Notes: generated from the sequence alone by a model not told the origin. A stretch of DNA of 20,373 bases from Bacteroidales bacterium (GCA_012841425.1 DUUR01000079.1:1-20373), one strand, 5' to 3'. Positions 8,530-17,745 are shown, numbered from the stretch's first letter. Numbers and translations are program-made.

Positions 8530-10080
8530 TTAGATTACTCCTCTTATCTTGTCATCAAATGCAGAAAGTGCTGCCTTAGCCCCTTCACCCATTGAAACAA
8601 TAATTTGTTTAAAAGGAACTGTTGTAACATCTCCAGCCGCATAAATACCAGGCACATTTGTTCTAGCATGGCTATCTATTTCAATCTCACCATACTTAGT
8701 TACATTTACTAAATCTTTAAATAAGTAACTATTAGGCGCAAGTCCAATTTGTATAAACATACCATTCACTTCAATCTCCTTCTCCTCGCCAGTCTCTCTA
8801 CTTTTCACCTTCAATGCAGTAACTTTTTCTCCATCTCCAATTACTTCAGTGGTCTGAGCACTCAAAACAACCTCTACATTATTAAGTGTAGCTAGTTTTT
8901 CTTGTAGTACTTTGTCGGCCTTCAACTCATCCAGAAACTCAACTACAGTTACCTTTGAACAGATTCCGGCCAGGTCTATTGCTGCTTCAATACCAGAATT
9001 ACCACCTCCAACTACAGCTACATGTTTGTCCTTGTAAAATGGACCATCGCAGTGAACACAAAATGCAACCCCCTTACCAATATGATCAGATTCACCTGGC
9101 ACATTTAGTTTTTTCCAATTTGCACCAGTCGCAATAACCAAAGAGCGTGTAACAAATGTCTCTCCACCTTTAACTCGTACAATTTTATCTAAACCATCTT
9201 GTTCTACTTTTTCTACAATTCTGTGCTCCAGAATTGAAATAGGATATTCTTCAAGATGTTTTCTAAGGTTTCTTGTTAATTCTTCACCCGTGGTAGTAGG
9301 CACCGAGATTAAATTTTCAATTCCCTGAGTCTCTTTTACTTGGCCTCCAACATTTTCTGCTATAACTGCTACACTCATCCCTTTACGCGCAGAGTAAATT
9401 GCAGCTGAAACACCGGCAGGACCTCCACCTATCACTATCATATCATAAGCTTTTGGCTCATTGTCTTGTATAGAGTCCTCTGTTCCATATTTCTCTTCAA
9501 GCTTAGATAATAGTACGCCTAGCTCTCCCCTACCCACATGAACTAATTCTCCATCTGCATAAACAGCAGGCACGGCCTGAATTCTAAGTGATTTTGCCTC
9601 TTCCTGATATATTGATCCATCCACCATTTCATGTGAAATATTAGGATTTAATATAGACATAAGATTAAGTGATTGTACAACCTCAGGGCAGTTAGTACAA
9701 GTAAGTGATACGTAAGTGGTGAGCTTAATATCACCTTTCAACGACTTAATTCTATTTTTTATATACTCATCTGGTTGATTTTTGCCTTTACCATCACTAT
9801 TTAAAACTGCTAACAGTAGCGATGTAAATTCGTGACCGTTAGGTATTCCACGAAAAGTAATCCCTGTGGGCTCTTCATTTTTAAGTAAACTAAACGCAAT
9901 TGAGTCTCCATCGCTAATTCTAAGTGTAAGTTTTGATGAACATGAAACAACGTCTTCTAGCATATCCACTAGCTCGTTGTAACTTTCATGTTCTTTAGAA
10001 GCATTTACTTCAAATATATATTCTGATTCAAGACCAGAGAAAATTGCTGCAACCTGATCTTTTAATGATTTATCAAGCAT
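8530..10080 (-). CDS. ahpF: Alkyl hydroperoxide reductase subunit F
   Basis: This 516-residue flavoprotein disulfide reductase transfers electrons from NAD(P)H to AhpC. The N-terminal region is the tandem thioredoxin-fold domain with redox CxxC at C128-T-N-C131. It is followed by an FAD-binding site, VIGGGPAG (217-223), the second redox pair C341-V-H-C344, and the NAD(P)H site VVGGGNSG (356-363). The C-terminal [16 protein letters not shown] motif is present as [12 protein letters not shown]. All four expected cysteines are present and length is normal. It lies downstream of ahpC on the same strand, with a 138-nt gap that holds a hairpin. No good promoter is visible in the gap, so expression probably depends on partial read-through from ahpC. 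Confidence 0.97.
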   Translation of the reverse strand: MLDKSLKDQVAAIFSGLESEYIFEVNASKEHESYNELVDMLEDVVSCSSKLTLRISDGDSIAFSLLKNEEPTGITFRGIPNGHEFTSLLLAVLNSDGKGKNQPDEYIKNRIKSLKGDIKLTTYVSLTCTNCPEVVQSLNLMSILNPNISHEMVDGSIYQEEAKSLRIQAVPAVYADGELVHVGRGELGVLLSKLEEKYGTEDSIQDNEPKAYDMIVIGGGPAGVSAAIYSARKGMSVAVIAENVGGQVKETQGIENLISVPTTTGEELTRNLRKHLEEYPISILEHRIVEKVEQDGLDKIVRVKGGETFVTRSLVIATGANWKKLNVPGESDHIGKGVAFCVHCDGPFYKDKHVAVVGGGNSGIEAAIDLAGICSKVTVVEFLDELKADKVLQEKLATLNNVEVVLSAQTTEVIGDGEKVTALKVKSRETGEEKEIEVNGMFIQIGLAPNSYLFKDLVNVTKYGEIEIDSHARTNVPGIYAAGDVTTVPFKQIIVSMGEGAKAALSAFDDKIRGVI

Positions 10081-10139
10081 TTGATTGTTGTTTATTTAAT
10101 AAAAATATTGTGCTAATTAAATGTGGCCACTCAAAATAG

Positions 10140-10198
10140 AAAATAAAAAGAACCCTCTGAACAAATTTATTGGTTAACCAATGCGCTTGAGCAGAGGG
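10140..10198 (-). terminator. Hairpin between ahpC and ahpF, probable partial terminator
   Basis: On the minus strand, CCCTCTG (10192-10198) pairs with CAGAGGG (10153-10159). The transcript then runs into a U-rich stretch (10140-10152). The loop contains a second structure, the perfect 14-bp palindrome ATTGGTTAACCAAT (10169-10182). The position after ahpC and before ahpF suits an attenuator that makes more AhpC than AhpF. A processing or stabilising structure is also possible. Confidence 0.7.
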
Positions 10199-10218
10199 AC
10201 TATTTCAAGGGTATATTA

Positions 10219-10785
10219 TTAGATTATACCTACAAGATCGATGCTAGGCTTAAGAGTTTCTTTTCCTTTTTCCCAGTTAGCAGGACAAACTTCCTCGTCG
10301 TTTTCTGCAACAAACTGAGCTGCTTCTATTTTTCTAACCAATTCAGTTGCGTTACGACCAATGGGACCGTCATTAACCTCAATAATCTTTACAACACCTT
10401 CGGGATTTGCAACGAAAGTACCTCTATATGCTGTATAGTCATCTTCGTTTAGTACCCCAAACGCACGACTTAAAGCTCCTGTGTGATCTGCAAGCATTGG
10501 GTATTGTACTTTCTTAATGCTTTCAGACGTATCATGCCATGCTTTGTGAGTAAAATGTGAATCGGTGCTCACTGAATAAACCTCTACTCCTATTGATTTA
10601 AGATAATCGTATTTTTCAGCTACATCAACCAACTCTGTAGGGCACACAAATGTGAAATCGGCAGGATAAAAGAAAAATACTGCCCATTTACCTAATACGT
10701 CCTTATCGGTTACTGTTTTAAACTCACCGTTATGAAATGCTTTTACACTAAACTCTGGAATTCTTGAATTAATAATTGGTTTCAT
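10219..10785 (-). CDS. ahpC: Alkyl hydroperoxide reductase subunit C (2-Cys peroxiredoxin)
   Basis: This 188-residue typical 2-Cys peroxiredoxin reduces hydrogen peroxide and organic hydroperoxides in the cytoplasm. The peroxidatic cysteine is C48 in FTFVCPTE and the resolving cysteine is C167 in EEVCPANW. Length and both motifs match bacterial AhpC of the E. coli type, which is recycled by AhpF. The partner ahpF follows on the same strand. A promoter with a good -7 element lies upstream. In Bacteroides, ahpCF is controlled by OxyR (established), but I could not identify an OxyR site here with confidence. Confidence 0.98.
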   Translation of the reverse strand: MKPIINSRIPEFSVKAFHNGEFKTVTDKDVLGKWAVFFFYPADFTFVCPTELVDVAEKYDYLKSIGVEVYSVSTDSHFTHKAWHDTSESIKKVQYPMLADHTGALSRAFGVLNEDDYTAYRGTFVANPEGVVKIIEVNDGPIGRNATELVRKIEAAQFVAENDEEVCPANWEKGKETLKPSIDLVGII

Positions 10786-10817
10786 ATATTATAATTTTTA
10801 ATTGTTATTATTACACT

Positions 10818-10826
10818 ACAAAGATA
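10818..10826 (-). promoter_or_regulatory. -7 element of ahpC
   Basis: On the minus strand, TATCTTTGT matches TAnnTTTG exactly, 32 nt upstream of the ahpC ATG. The region further upstream is T-rich but has no clear TTTG at -33, which is common for activator-dependent promoters. Confidence 0.6.
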
Positions 10827-10989
10827 CAATAGTTTTTAGCTATCGAAAAACAATCAAAGATATATTATATCTATATCCCACCTTATAACCAAATCCCACT
10901 TTTTTGAACATAACAACACAACATCAAGATTTTTTTATAAAATATTTCATATAATTACTATGATATACAATATTCTTATAGGAAAAACG

Positions 10990-10998
10990 TATCTTTGC
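10990..10998 (+). promoter_or_regulatory. -7 element of typA
   Basis: TATCTTTGC is an exact TAnnTTTG match, 23 nt upstream of the typA ATG, giving a short leader. No TTTG is seen at -33. With the ahpC promoter it makes a divergent intergenic region of 236 nt, which is otherwise AT-rich and without a gene. Confidence 0.65.
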
Positions 10999-11021
10999 AC
11001 CCTTAATAAAAGATTGTTTTC

Positions 11022-12824
11022 ATGCAGAATATCCGTAATATAGCCATAATTGCTCACGTAGATCATGGTAAAACCACACTTGTAGATAAAATGTTGCTTG
11101 CCGGTCACCTTTTTAGGGATAACCAAAAATCGGGTGAACTTATTCTCGATAATAACGACTTGGAGCGTGAGCGTGGTATTACTATCTTATCAAAGAATGT
11201 CTCTATTAAATATGGAGATACAAAAATAAATATTATTGACACACCTGGGCACGCCGATTTTGGCGGTGAAGTGGAGCGTGTTCTTAATATGGCCGATGGG
11301 TGTCTTCTAGTAGTAGATGCTTTTGAAGGTCCTATGCCTCAAACTAGGTTCGTACTCCAAAAAGCTCTGGAGATTGGTTTAAAACCTATATTGGTAATTA
11401 ATAAGGTTGATAAACCAAACTGTAGACCCGAAGAGGTTCAAGAAGAGGTATTCGATCTTATGTTTAGCCTCGAGGCCACAGAAGACCAACTCGATTTCCC
11501 AACCATATACGGATCTGCCAAACAAGGATGGATGTCTGATGACTGGAAAAACCAAACTGATAATATCTTCCCTCTTCTAGATGCAATCATCAAACATATT
11601 CCAGCGCCACAAATGCTCGAAGGTACTCCTCAAATGTTAATAACATCTCTCGATTACTCAAACTATGTAGGTCGTATTGCGGTAGGTCGTATTCACAGAG
11701 GTACTATACAAAATGGCAAAGATTATTCACTTTGCAAAAGAGACGGTTCTATAAAGAAAATTCGCATAAAAGAACTTGATGTTTTTGAAGGCTTAGGTCG
11801 TGCAAAAACCGAAGAAGTTATATCTGGAGACATATGTGCTTTAATTGGGATTGAAGGATTTGAAATTGGTGATTCTATAGCAGACTTAGAGAAACCAGAA
11901 CCACTAGATCCAATTGCCATAGATGAGCCAACTATGTCTATGTTGTTTACCATCAACAACTCTCCATTCTTTGGTAAAGACGGCAAATTTGTCACCTCAC
12001 GTCATATTTATGAGCGCTTAATGCGCGAACTAGATAAAAACCTAGCACTTCGAGTAGAAGAAACAAATAATTCCGATTCATGGATAGTATATGGTCGCGG
12101 TGTACTTCACATCTCTGTACTAATTGAAACAATGCGTCGTGAGGGGTATGAACTTCAGGTAGGTCAACCCCAAGTTATAATAAAAGATGTAGATGGAGAA
12201 AGACATGAGCCTGTAGAACAGCTTACAGTAAACTTACCTGAAGAATCTGCAAGTAAAATTATAGATATAGTTACCCGTAGAAAAGGCGAAATGATCTCCA
12301 TGGAGAGTAAGGGAGACAGAATGCATATGGAGTTTATTATACCTTCACGTGGTATTATTGGACTAAATAATATTGTGCTCACACTTTCAGCAGGAGAGGC
12401 AATTATGGCCCATAGGTTTCTTGAGTTCCAAGCTTGGAAAGGTGAAATCGAGAAGCGTCAAAATGGCTCCATTATTGCAGGTGAATCTGGAAATGCCTTT
12501 GCATATTCATTAGATAAACTACAAGACAGGGGACATTTTTTCATTCATCCTCAAACAGATGTTTACGCTGGGCAGGTGGTAGGCGAAAGCAATAAAGAAG
12601 GAGATTTGATTGTTAATGTCACCAAGCCTAAGAAGTTAACAAACGTGCGTGCTTCGGGTACCGACGACAAGGCTCAGCTGGCTCCCCCAATTATATTTAG
12701 TCTCGAAGAAGCATTAGAATATATTAAGAACGATGAATACGTTGAAGTTACACCTAAGCATATGCGAATCAGAAAGATTCTTCTAGATGAAAATGATCGT
12801 AAGAGAGCCTCTAAAAAGAGCTAG
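11022..12824 (+). CDS. typA: Ribosome-binding GTPase TypA/BipA
   Basis: This 600-residue translational GTPase of the EF-G/LepA class has a role in 50S assembly and stress or cold growth. GTPase motifs are clear: AHVDHGKTT (11-19), RGITI (51-55), DTPGH (73-77) and NKVD (127-130). They are followed by EF-G-like domains II, III and V and the TypA-specific C-terminal domain, with TKPKKLTNVRASGTDDKAQL and TPKHMRIRKI. Length is normal. The gene is monocistronic, with its own promoter and a terminator whose stem starts within the last codons. It is convergent with folE. Confidence 0.98.
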   Translation: MQNIRNIAIIAHVDHGKTTLVDKMLLAGHLFRDNQKSGELILDNNDLERERGITILSKNVSIKYGDTKINIIDTPGHADFGGEVERVLNMADGCLLVVDAFEGPMPQTRFVLQKALEIGLKPILVINKVDKPNCRPEEVQEEVFDLMFSLEATEDQLDFPTIYGSAKQGWMSDDWKNQTDNIFPLLDAIIKHIPAPQMLEGTPQMLITSLDYSNYVGRIAVGRIHRGTIQNGKDYSLCKRDGSIKKIRIKELDVFEGLGRAKTEEVISGDICALIGIEGFEIGDSIADLEKPEPLDPIAIDEPTMSMLFTINNSPFFGKDGKFVTSRHIYERLMRELDKNLALRVEETNNSDSWIVYGRGVLHISVLIETMRREGYELQVGQPQVIIKDVDGERHEPVEQLTVNLPEESASKIIDIVTRRKGEMISMESKGDRMHMEFIIPSRGIIGLNNIVLTLSAGEAIMAHRFLEFQAWKGEIEKRQNGSIIAGESGNAFAYSLDKLQDRGHFFIHPQTDVYAGQVVGESNKEGDLIVNVTKPKKLTNVRASGTDDKAQLAPPIIFSLEEALEYIKNDEYVEVTPKHMRIRKILLDENDRKRASKKS

Positions 12825-12835
12825 CTCTCTTTTTT
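12801..12835. terminator. Bidirectional terminator between typA and folE
   Basis: AAGAGAGC (12801-12808) pairs with GCTCTCTT (12824-12831) in a perfect 8-bp stem, followed by T residues on the plus strand. An alternative shorter palindrome, AGAGCTAGCTCT (12817-12828), is flanked by A5 on one side and T6 on the other, so it could also serve folE on the minus strand. The typA stop codon TAG (12822-12824) lies inside the structure. The gap between the two stop codons is only 13 nt. Confidence 0.75.
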
Positions 12836-12837
12836 AA

Positions 12838-13413
12838 TTATTTCTTAATAAGATTAACAAACTCTTCTCGAGTTTTTTGTTCTCTAAAAATACCTGTAAA
12901 GTCTGATGTTGTAGTTGTTGAGTTCTGTTTCTCAACACCTCTCATCTGCATACACATATGCTGAGCCTCTATAACTACCATCACACCCATTGGGTTTAGA
13001 GTATCCTGAATACAATCTTTAATTTGAGTAGTAAGTCGCTCCTGAACTTGCAATCTCCTTGCAAAAACATCTACTACACGCGCAATCTTGCTCAATCCGG
13101 TAACATATCCATCAGGGATATATGCCACATGAGCTTTTCCAAAGAATGGCAATAGGTGATGTTCGCACATCGAGAAAAAGTCTATATCTTTTACAATTAC
13201 CATTTGACGGTAATTTTCTTTGAACTGTGCAGAACGAAGCATCTCTGCAGGATCCTGACGATAACCTTTAGTTAGGAACTGCATAGCTTTTGAAACGCGA
13301 TCGGGAGTTTTGATTAATCCTTCGCGTTGGTTGTCCTCTCCTAGTAAAGAGAGTATTTCTCTCATATGATCAGATATAAGAGATCTGTTTTTTTCTAATT
13401 CTTCAGATGACAT
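12838..13413 (-). CDS. folE: GTP cyclohydrolase I
   Basis: This 191-residue enzyme converts GTP to dihydroneopterin triphosphate, the first step of folate (and pterin) synthesis. The zinc ligands are visible as C83 and H86 in [10 protein letters not shown] and C154 in [10 protein letters not shown]. The [23 protein letters not shown] block is the family signature. Length fits the type IA enzyme. It starts 15 nt after the SPOR-protein gene, so the two form an operon. Confidence 0.97.
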   Translation of the reverse strand: MSSEELEKNRSLISDHMREILSLLGEDNQREGLIKTPDRVSKAMQFLTKGYRQDPAEMLRSAQFKENYRQMVIVKDIDFFSMCEHHLLPFFGKAHVAYIPDGYVTGLSKIARVVDVFARRLQVQERLTTQIKDCIQDTLNPMGVMVVIEAQHMCMQMRGVEKQNSTTTTSDFTGIFREQKTREEFVNLIKK

Positions 13414-13428
13414 CTTAATAAAATCTGT

Positions 13429-13938
13429 TTAGTTAATAGGTATTTTCACCTCATCAACAACAATATACATCTCTTTACCAAAAGATGGAAAGCTTTCTCT
13501 TAATTGCTGCAAAAACCCTTCAGCTTCAGCTCTGTTCTGAAAATTCCCAACCCTTAAACGCCAAAAGGGAGACTCAAAAAGAACAATAGCCTCATGCTCA
13601 GGATACTGATTAGCAATAAGTGATTGTTTTCTGTTGGCTTCATCTCTCGATGTCCTCTGGTCGTTACCCGAGAAGGCTTGTACTTTAAAACCTCTCATCT
13701 TGTAATACTGTACAGAACCCTCTGCATCGCTATATATTGTTCTTGGAGGGCCCATTGGGCGACCAAGTATTTGTTTGATGCTCTCATCCTCATATATGGT
13801 TACTTTTCCTTTACCAGGGCCACCAGAATTGAGCTCCTTTAAAATCTCATTCTTCTGTCTTGATGTTTGTGCATCTACACCAAAAGTGAGAGATAGAAAT
13901 AGAATTAGATATATTACTTTGCTGTGAAAATTTATCAT
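13429..13938 (-). CDS. Secreted SPOR domain protein
   Basis: This 169-residue protein has a signal peptide (residues 1-23, cleavage near VDA before Q24) and a C-terminal SPOR domain at about 84-165. The domain starts FKVQAFSGNDQRTSRDEANR and ends with a beta strand, EMYIVVDEVKIPI. SPOR domains bind denuded glycan strands of septal peptidoglycan (family knowledge), so a role at the division site is plausible. There is no lipobox cysteine, so it is predicted to be soluble in the periplasm. It precedes folE by 15 nt and follows the tpiA terminator. Confidence 0.88.
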   Translation of the reverse strand: MINFHSKVIYLILFLSLTFGVDAQTSRQKNEILKELNSGGPGKGKVTIYEDESIKQILGRPMGPPRTIYSDAEGSVQYYKMRGFKVQAFSGNDQRTSRDEANRKQSLIANQYPEHEAIVLFESPFWRLRVGNFQNRAEAEGFLQQLRESFPSFGKEMYIVVDEVKIPIN

Positions 13939-13950
13939 ACAATAAAATAC

Positions 13951-14002
13951 TTCATAAGAAAAATAAATTTTACCACAGATACATAAAGAATCTGTGGTAA
14001 AA
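13951..14002 (-). terminator. Terminator of tpiA
   Basis: A perfect 13-bp inverted repeat, ATCTGTGGTAAAA at 13990-14002 and TTTTACCACAGAT at 13968-13980, has a 9-nt loop. On the minus strand it begins 10 nt after the tpiA stop and is followed by a U-rich stretch. It ends the DUF1599-DoxX-tpiA unit, although some read-through may feed the SPOR-folE genes, for which no good separate promoter is visible. Confidence 0.85.
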
Positions 14003-14012
14003 TGATATATAA

Positions 14013-14768
14013 TTAGAATGCCTCAATAACGGGCATAAATTTATCTACACTAAGCGAAGCACCTCCAATTAGGCCTCCGTCAACATCAGGATTCGAAAAT
14101 AGTTCTTTTGCATTATCTGCATTAGCACTACCACCGTAGAGTATAGAAGTATTATCAGCAACCTCATTACCATATTTTTCTACAAGAGTTTTGCGAATAA
14201 AAGCGTGCATCTCTTGAGCCTGTGCAGGAGAAGCAGTTTTACCTGTACCAATTGCCCAAACAGGTTCGTATGCAAGTACAATCTTACCAAAATCTTCTGC
14301 CGACAAGTCGAACAGAGAGTCAACAATTTGTGACTTTACAACATCAAAATGTTTTTCAGACTCTCTTTCTTCCAACACTTCACCTATACAAAATATTGGA
14401 GTTAGTCCATTTGCAAGTGCTAAACCAACTTTTTCTTTCAATATTTCTGCTGTTTCGTTGTAATAAGCTCTACGTTCGCTATGTCCTAAAATAACATATT
14501 TAGCACCAGTTGATGCTACCATTTCAGCAGAAACTTCGCCTGTGTAGGCACCCGAAACTTTATCGGCACAGTTCTGAGCAGCAACACCAATTTTATCACT
14601 ATCAACGCTATTTGCAACAGATGCAAGATGAATAAATGGAGTTCCAATTACTACATCGCAGTTAATTGATTTGCCTTTTAATGCTTCATTCAACTCTTTT
14701 GCAAGTTCAACACCTTCCTGCAGGTTTTTATTCATTTTCCAGTTTCCTGCTACAATATTCTTTCTCAT
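14013..14768 (-). CDS. tpiA: Triose-phosphate isomerase
   Basis: This 251-residue TIM-barrel enzyme interconverts glyceraldehyde-3-phosphate and dihydroxyacetone phosphate. The catalytic residues are K11 in GNWKMN, H96 in ILGHSERR and E168 in [15 protein letters not shown]. The mobile loop 6 (AIGTGKTA) and phosphate-binding YGGSANADN are intact. It lies 26 nt after the DoxX-family gene on the same strand, so it is probably the last gene of that transcript. Confidence 0.98.
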   Translation of the reverse strand: MRKNIVAGNWKMNKNLQEGVELAKELNEALKGKSINCDVVIGTPFIHLASVANSVDSDKIGVAAQNCADKVSGAYTGEVSAEMVASTGAKYVILGHSERRAYYNETAEILKEKVGLALANGLTPIFCIGEVLEERESEKHFDVVKSQIVDSLFDLSAEDFGKIVLAYEPVWAIGTGKTASPAQAQEMHAFIRKTLVEKYGNEVADNTSILYGGSANADNAKELFSNPDVDGGLIGGASLSVDKFMPVIEAF

Positions 14769-14794
14769 ATTATTTATATTTATTAATTCTAAAT

Positions 14795-16045
14795 TTACCT
14801 ATCAATCTTTTTCAACAATAACAAAGGTACAAAAAAGAGAAGTGCAATAAGCAATAGTTTCACCACATTATCTCTTTTAGGATTCTTTATTAGCAAAATT
14901 TCAGAAGTAGGTTCAGGCACATTACCATCATCCCATTTATTAATAACATTACCTTCCTTAATCAATATGAGTCCGGGGTTAGCCCTAACCATTGTTTTTA
15001 ATGCACGTTCATCGGCATGACTAAACTGAAATCCAGTTTCATTAATCACTTCCCATTCACCTACAACAGATGCGGACGAGGCTGTGAGCAAATAAAATGG
15101 ATATCCATTTTCGTTTGCAAATCTACTCACCTCTTCAAATTTATGCAGATGCTTCATATTCATCTCTTCAAGAGAATACGAGACCATCAAAAAAGTATAG
15201 TTAGTATCAGAAAGCACCAAATCCGTTATATCACCTCCAAGATTCCAAGATCCATCAAAATCATCAAAATAAAGAGCTTCCAAAGCAAAATCTTCAATGG
15301 CAGGCTTTTCACCCTCTTGCACTACCCTGCTTTCCATATCAATAAATGTCCATGTTGAATCGTCCCATGGGTAGTTCTCTTCTGTAAAAACCTCTTTAAC
15401 ACCATCTTTGCTATATATAAATATAGTCTCCATCACATCTGCTTTCTCCGGATCGATATACATTTGCTCGGGTATATTTGCACCTTTCTTGTATGGTCTA
15501 AAATCTATAACAGGAAGATTGTAAATATTGTGAAGGGCAAAGAGCAAGCCAAAGAGTGTCACAAAAAGTGCTGCAAAAGGAGCTATACGCTTAGAGAACA
15601 AGGGTTTTATGAGCGTCCATTTTACCACCAAAAACATAGCACCTGTAACAATGATAAGGTTCTTATAAAATGTTTGCCAGTTGCTGATAACCAACGCATC
15701 TCCGAAACAGCCACAATCTTCTACTGGATTGGTTAGTGCAATCCAAAATGTAAAAGGGGTGAAGAAAATCATCATTAGCGCTATTAGTATTGTTACAGGC
15801 TTTCGGTATAACCCAAGCAGCAATAGTGCACCCAATACAAATTCTACTACAACCATAAAAACAGCCATAGGAAGTGCTAGCTGATACAGGTCTACAAGAT
15901 TCAGGTGAATCAGATAGTCTTGTATCTTATAGGTAAAGCCCATCGGATCAATTGCCTTCACAAAACCAGAGAAAACAAATGTAACTCCCACTATTATGCG
16001 TGAGAGTTCAATAAGAAATTTCTCTATTTTATTTTTTTGATTCAT
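14795..16045 (-). CDS. DoxX-family membrane protein with thioredoxin-like tail (BT_3928 type)
   Basis: This 416-residue protein has an N-terminal DoxX/MauE-like four-helix membrane domain (about 10-140). It carries a conserved CxC in [11 protein letters not shown] (C111, C113). A further helix at about 153-172 leads into [16 protein letters not shown] soluble domain of about 180-390 follows, looking like a thioredoxin fold without CxxC; its end, [16 protein letters not shown], resembles the thioredoxin C-terminal strand. A final transmembrane helix lies at about 392-413. This architecture matches the Bacteroidales family I know as BT_3928. Related MauE/DoxD proteins act in thiol or disulfide redox at the membrane, but the role of this family is unproven. 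Its ATG directly abuts the DUF1599 stop codon, and tpiA follows by 26 nt. Confidence 0.85.
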   Translation of the reverse strand: MNQKNKIEKFLIELSRIIVGVTFVFSGFVKAIDPMGFTYKIQDYLIHLNLVDLYQLALPMAVFMVVVEFVLGALLLLGLYRKPVTILIALMMIFFTPFTFWIALTNPVEDCGCFGDALVISNWQTFYKNLIIVTGAMFLVVKWTLIKPLFSKRIAPFAALFVTLFGLLFALHNIYNLPVIDFRPYKKGANIPEQMYIDPEKADVMETIFIYSKDGVKEVFTEENYPWDDSTWTFIDMESRVVQEGEKPAIEDFALEALYFDDFDGSWNLGGDITDLVLSDTNYTFLMVSYSLEEMNMKHLHKFEEVSRFANENGYPFYLLTASSASVVGEWEVINETGFQFSHADERALKTMVRANPGLILIKEGNVINKWDDGNVPEPTSEILLIKNPKRDNVVKLLLIALLFFVPLLLLKKIDR

Positions 16046-16594
16046 TTAGTTTTCTTCTGGAAAATGCAATTTAATTAGTCCAAAGAGTGCATAATTTATC
16101 ATATCCATGTAGTTTGCATCTATTCCTTCAGATGCAATTGTTACACCTTCATTTTCTTCTATCTCTTTTGTGCGATATATTTTAGTAAGAATCAAATCTG
16201 TATATGAACTAATCCTCATGCTTCTCCAAGCCTCATCATAATCGTGATTTTTGGCATTCATAAGTTCAATAGTCATATTTAGATATTTATCGTACATCTC
16301 AATTGCTGTCTCAGAGTCAATATCTACAAGGTCGGAATAACCTAACTCTATCTGAATAAGACCTATTAAACCATAATTTACAATACCAATAAATTCAGAG
16401 AAAACACCCTCGTCAACCATTCTCTCTTTTTTTGTTTCTAACGTACGTATACGTTTTGCTTTAATAAAAATCTGATCTGTTACTGATGTAGGACGAAGTA
16501 TGCGCCACGATGCACCATAATCTTGTAGCTTATCTGCAAAAACTTTTCTACAAATTGCCGTCACTTCTTCAAACTGCTTCTTGGTAATGCTCAT
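16046..16594 (-). CDS. DUF1599 protein with duplicated MazG-like repeat
   Basis: This 182-residue protein is built from two copies of one module. Copy A has DYGASWRILRPTSVTD (residues 25-40) and NYGLIGLI (73-80). Copy B has DYDEAWRSMRISSYTD (118-133) and NYALFGLI (167-174). The offset between copies is about 93-94 residues. DUF1599 is related to the all-alpha MazG-like nucleotide pyrophosphohydrolases (family knowledge), so hydrolysis of a nucleotide or modified nucleotide is possible but unproven. There is no signal peptide, so it is cytoplasmic. It is the first gene of the unit with the DoxX protein and tpiA. Confidence 0.85.
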   Translation of the reverse strand: MSITKKQFEEVTAICRKVFADKLQDYGASWRILRPTSVTDQIFIKAKRIRTLETKKERMVDEGVFSEFIGIVNYGLIGLIQIELGYSDLVDIDSETAIEMYDKYLNMTIELMNAKNHDYDEAWRSMRISSYTDLILTKIYRTKEIEENEGVTIASEGIDANYMDMINYALFGLIKLHFPEEN

Positions 16595-16633
16595 TTGGTA
16601 AATTTATCCTATTTTTTAACGTAAAACAACCTA

Positions 16634-16642
16634 ACAAAGATA
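16634..16642 (-). promoter_or_regulatory. -7 element of the DUF1599-DoxX-tpiA operon
   Basis: The minus strand reads TATCTTTGT, an exact TAnnTTTG match, 39 nt upstream of the DUF1599 ATG. It lies directly after the terminator of the M23 peptidase gene, which supports a new transcription unit here. Confidence 0.65.
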
Positions 16643-16648
16643 AACAAA

Positions 16649-16684
16649 AAAAAGGGTACAAGCTTGCTATCTTATACCCTTTTT
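16649..16684 (-). terminator. Terminator of the M23 peptidase gene
   Basis: AAAAAGGGTA (minus strand of 16675-16684) pairs with TACCCTTTTT (minus strand of 16649-16658) in a perfect 10-bp stem with a 16-nt loop, and the U-run continues to about 16646. It lies 23 nt after the peptidase stop codon. Confidence 0.88.
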
Positions 16685-16707
16685 AAAATTATTGTAGTTT
16701 TAATTTA

Positions 16708-17745
16708 TTAAGAAACACGAATGGTTTTCCCTACTCGTAAAACTGTTCGTGAATTTATATTATTTAAATTACATAGACTGCTTACAGTTGTGCCATACTT
16801 CTTAGAAATTGCACCTAGCGTATCACCCTGTTGTATTCGGTGATACTGAACTTCACCCGAAACAAATTTATTAGTTGATTCTGTATTATTGGCTCTTGTT
16901 GCCGTACTCGGATTATCCGGAGAACTAGATGCTATTATAACCCTACTACTGTTATTTGTTTTTCTATAGCTCGAGTTTGTAACTAAATATTCTTCCTGAT
17001 GTACCGTCTTACTCGGAAAATCTATAATAAAATTGGGATTTATGGGCTTACCCAAGAACCGAGTTTCAAAATGAAGGTGAGAGCCAAATGAGCGACCAGT
17101 ATTGCCTGCCAAGCCAATTGGTTTTCCCGACTCCACAAAATCATTCTCTTCAACCAAAAACTTAGATAAATGGCCGTAAACCGTTTCTAGTCCATTCAAA
17201 TGTCTTATAACCAAATAATAGCCATATCCGTTTCTCTCATAGCGCTTAACCCTTACCTTACCATCAAAGGCTGCGTAAATAGTATCGCCTGTTTGAGCTT
17301 TAATATCAATTCCATAATGATAACGGCGACTTCCTCTTCTTCCGAAGTTAGAGGTCATTCTGCCATCTACTGGCATTGTAAAGTTATCAAGATCTACTAT
17401 AAATGAATCGGGAGCACTTTTAAGGCTGCCGTACATGTTTACATATCTGTTTTCCCACAATCCTCCGTATACATCATCTGCGGGAATATCATCAGGATTA
17501 AAAAATTCTCTCTCGGCTTCTGCATCGTCCAAAACGGATAGGTCTAGCTTTAACTTTAAACCATCGGCAAAAAGGCCTCCTGATTGATCACTCAAAATTG
17601 AGCTGTGTATTTGCTTATAAAGAATCTCAGGCCTTTTATTTTCCGGAGTATCCTGAACTTGTTGAGAAAAAGAGTTTAAAGTGACAAACATAAGTGCCGC
17701 AGGTATTAAAACTCTTGCTCTTGTAATTAAATTACTTATCTCCAT
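16708..17745 (-). CDS. Secreted M23 metallopeptidase with C-terminal LysM domain
   Basis: This 345-residue protein has a signal peptide (hydrophobic VLIPAALMFVTL, cleavage near SFSQ, residues 25-28). A 90-residue region without a recognised domain follows. The M23/LytM peptidase domain is at about 120-245, with zinc ligands H143 and D147 in HYGID and H225 in HLHFE; H192 (GHLS) and H223 are further catalytic-site residues. A Ser/Thr/Asn-rich linker (255-300) leads to one LysM domain (302-344). All catalytic residues are present, so it should be an active peptidoglycan endopeptidase. Such enzymes cut cross-links during growth or division (family knowledge). It follows ndk by 49 nt and may share its transcript. 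Confidence 0.93.
   Translation of the reverse strand: MEISNLITRARVLIPAALMFVTLNSFSQQVQDTPENKRPEILYKQIHSSILSDQSGGLFADGLKLKLDLSVLDDAEAEREFFNPDDIPADDVYGGLWENRYVNMYGSLKSAPDSFIVDLDNFTMPVDGRMTSNFGRRGSRRYHYGIDIKAQTGDTIYAAFDGKVRVKRYERNGYGYYLVIRHLNGLETVYGHLSKFLVEENDFVESGKPIGLAGNTGRSFGSHLHFETRFLGKPINPNFIIDFPSKTVHQEEYLVTNSSYRKTNNSSRVIIASSSPDNPSTATRANNTESTNKFVSGEVQYHRIQQGDTLGAISKKYGTTVSSLCNLNNINSRTVLRVGKTIRVS

Noticed and set aside
15017..15358. 113-codon reading frame on the plus strand within the DoxX-family gene
   Set aside because: It is a shadow of a clear membrane protein gene, rich in His, Ile and Lys, with no start signal.
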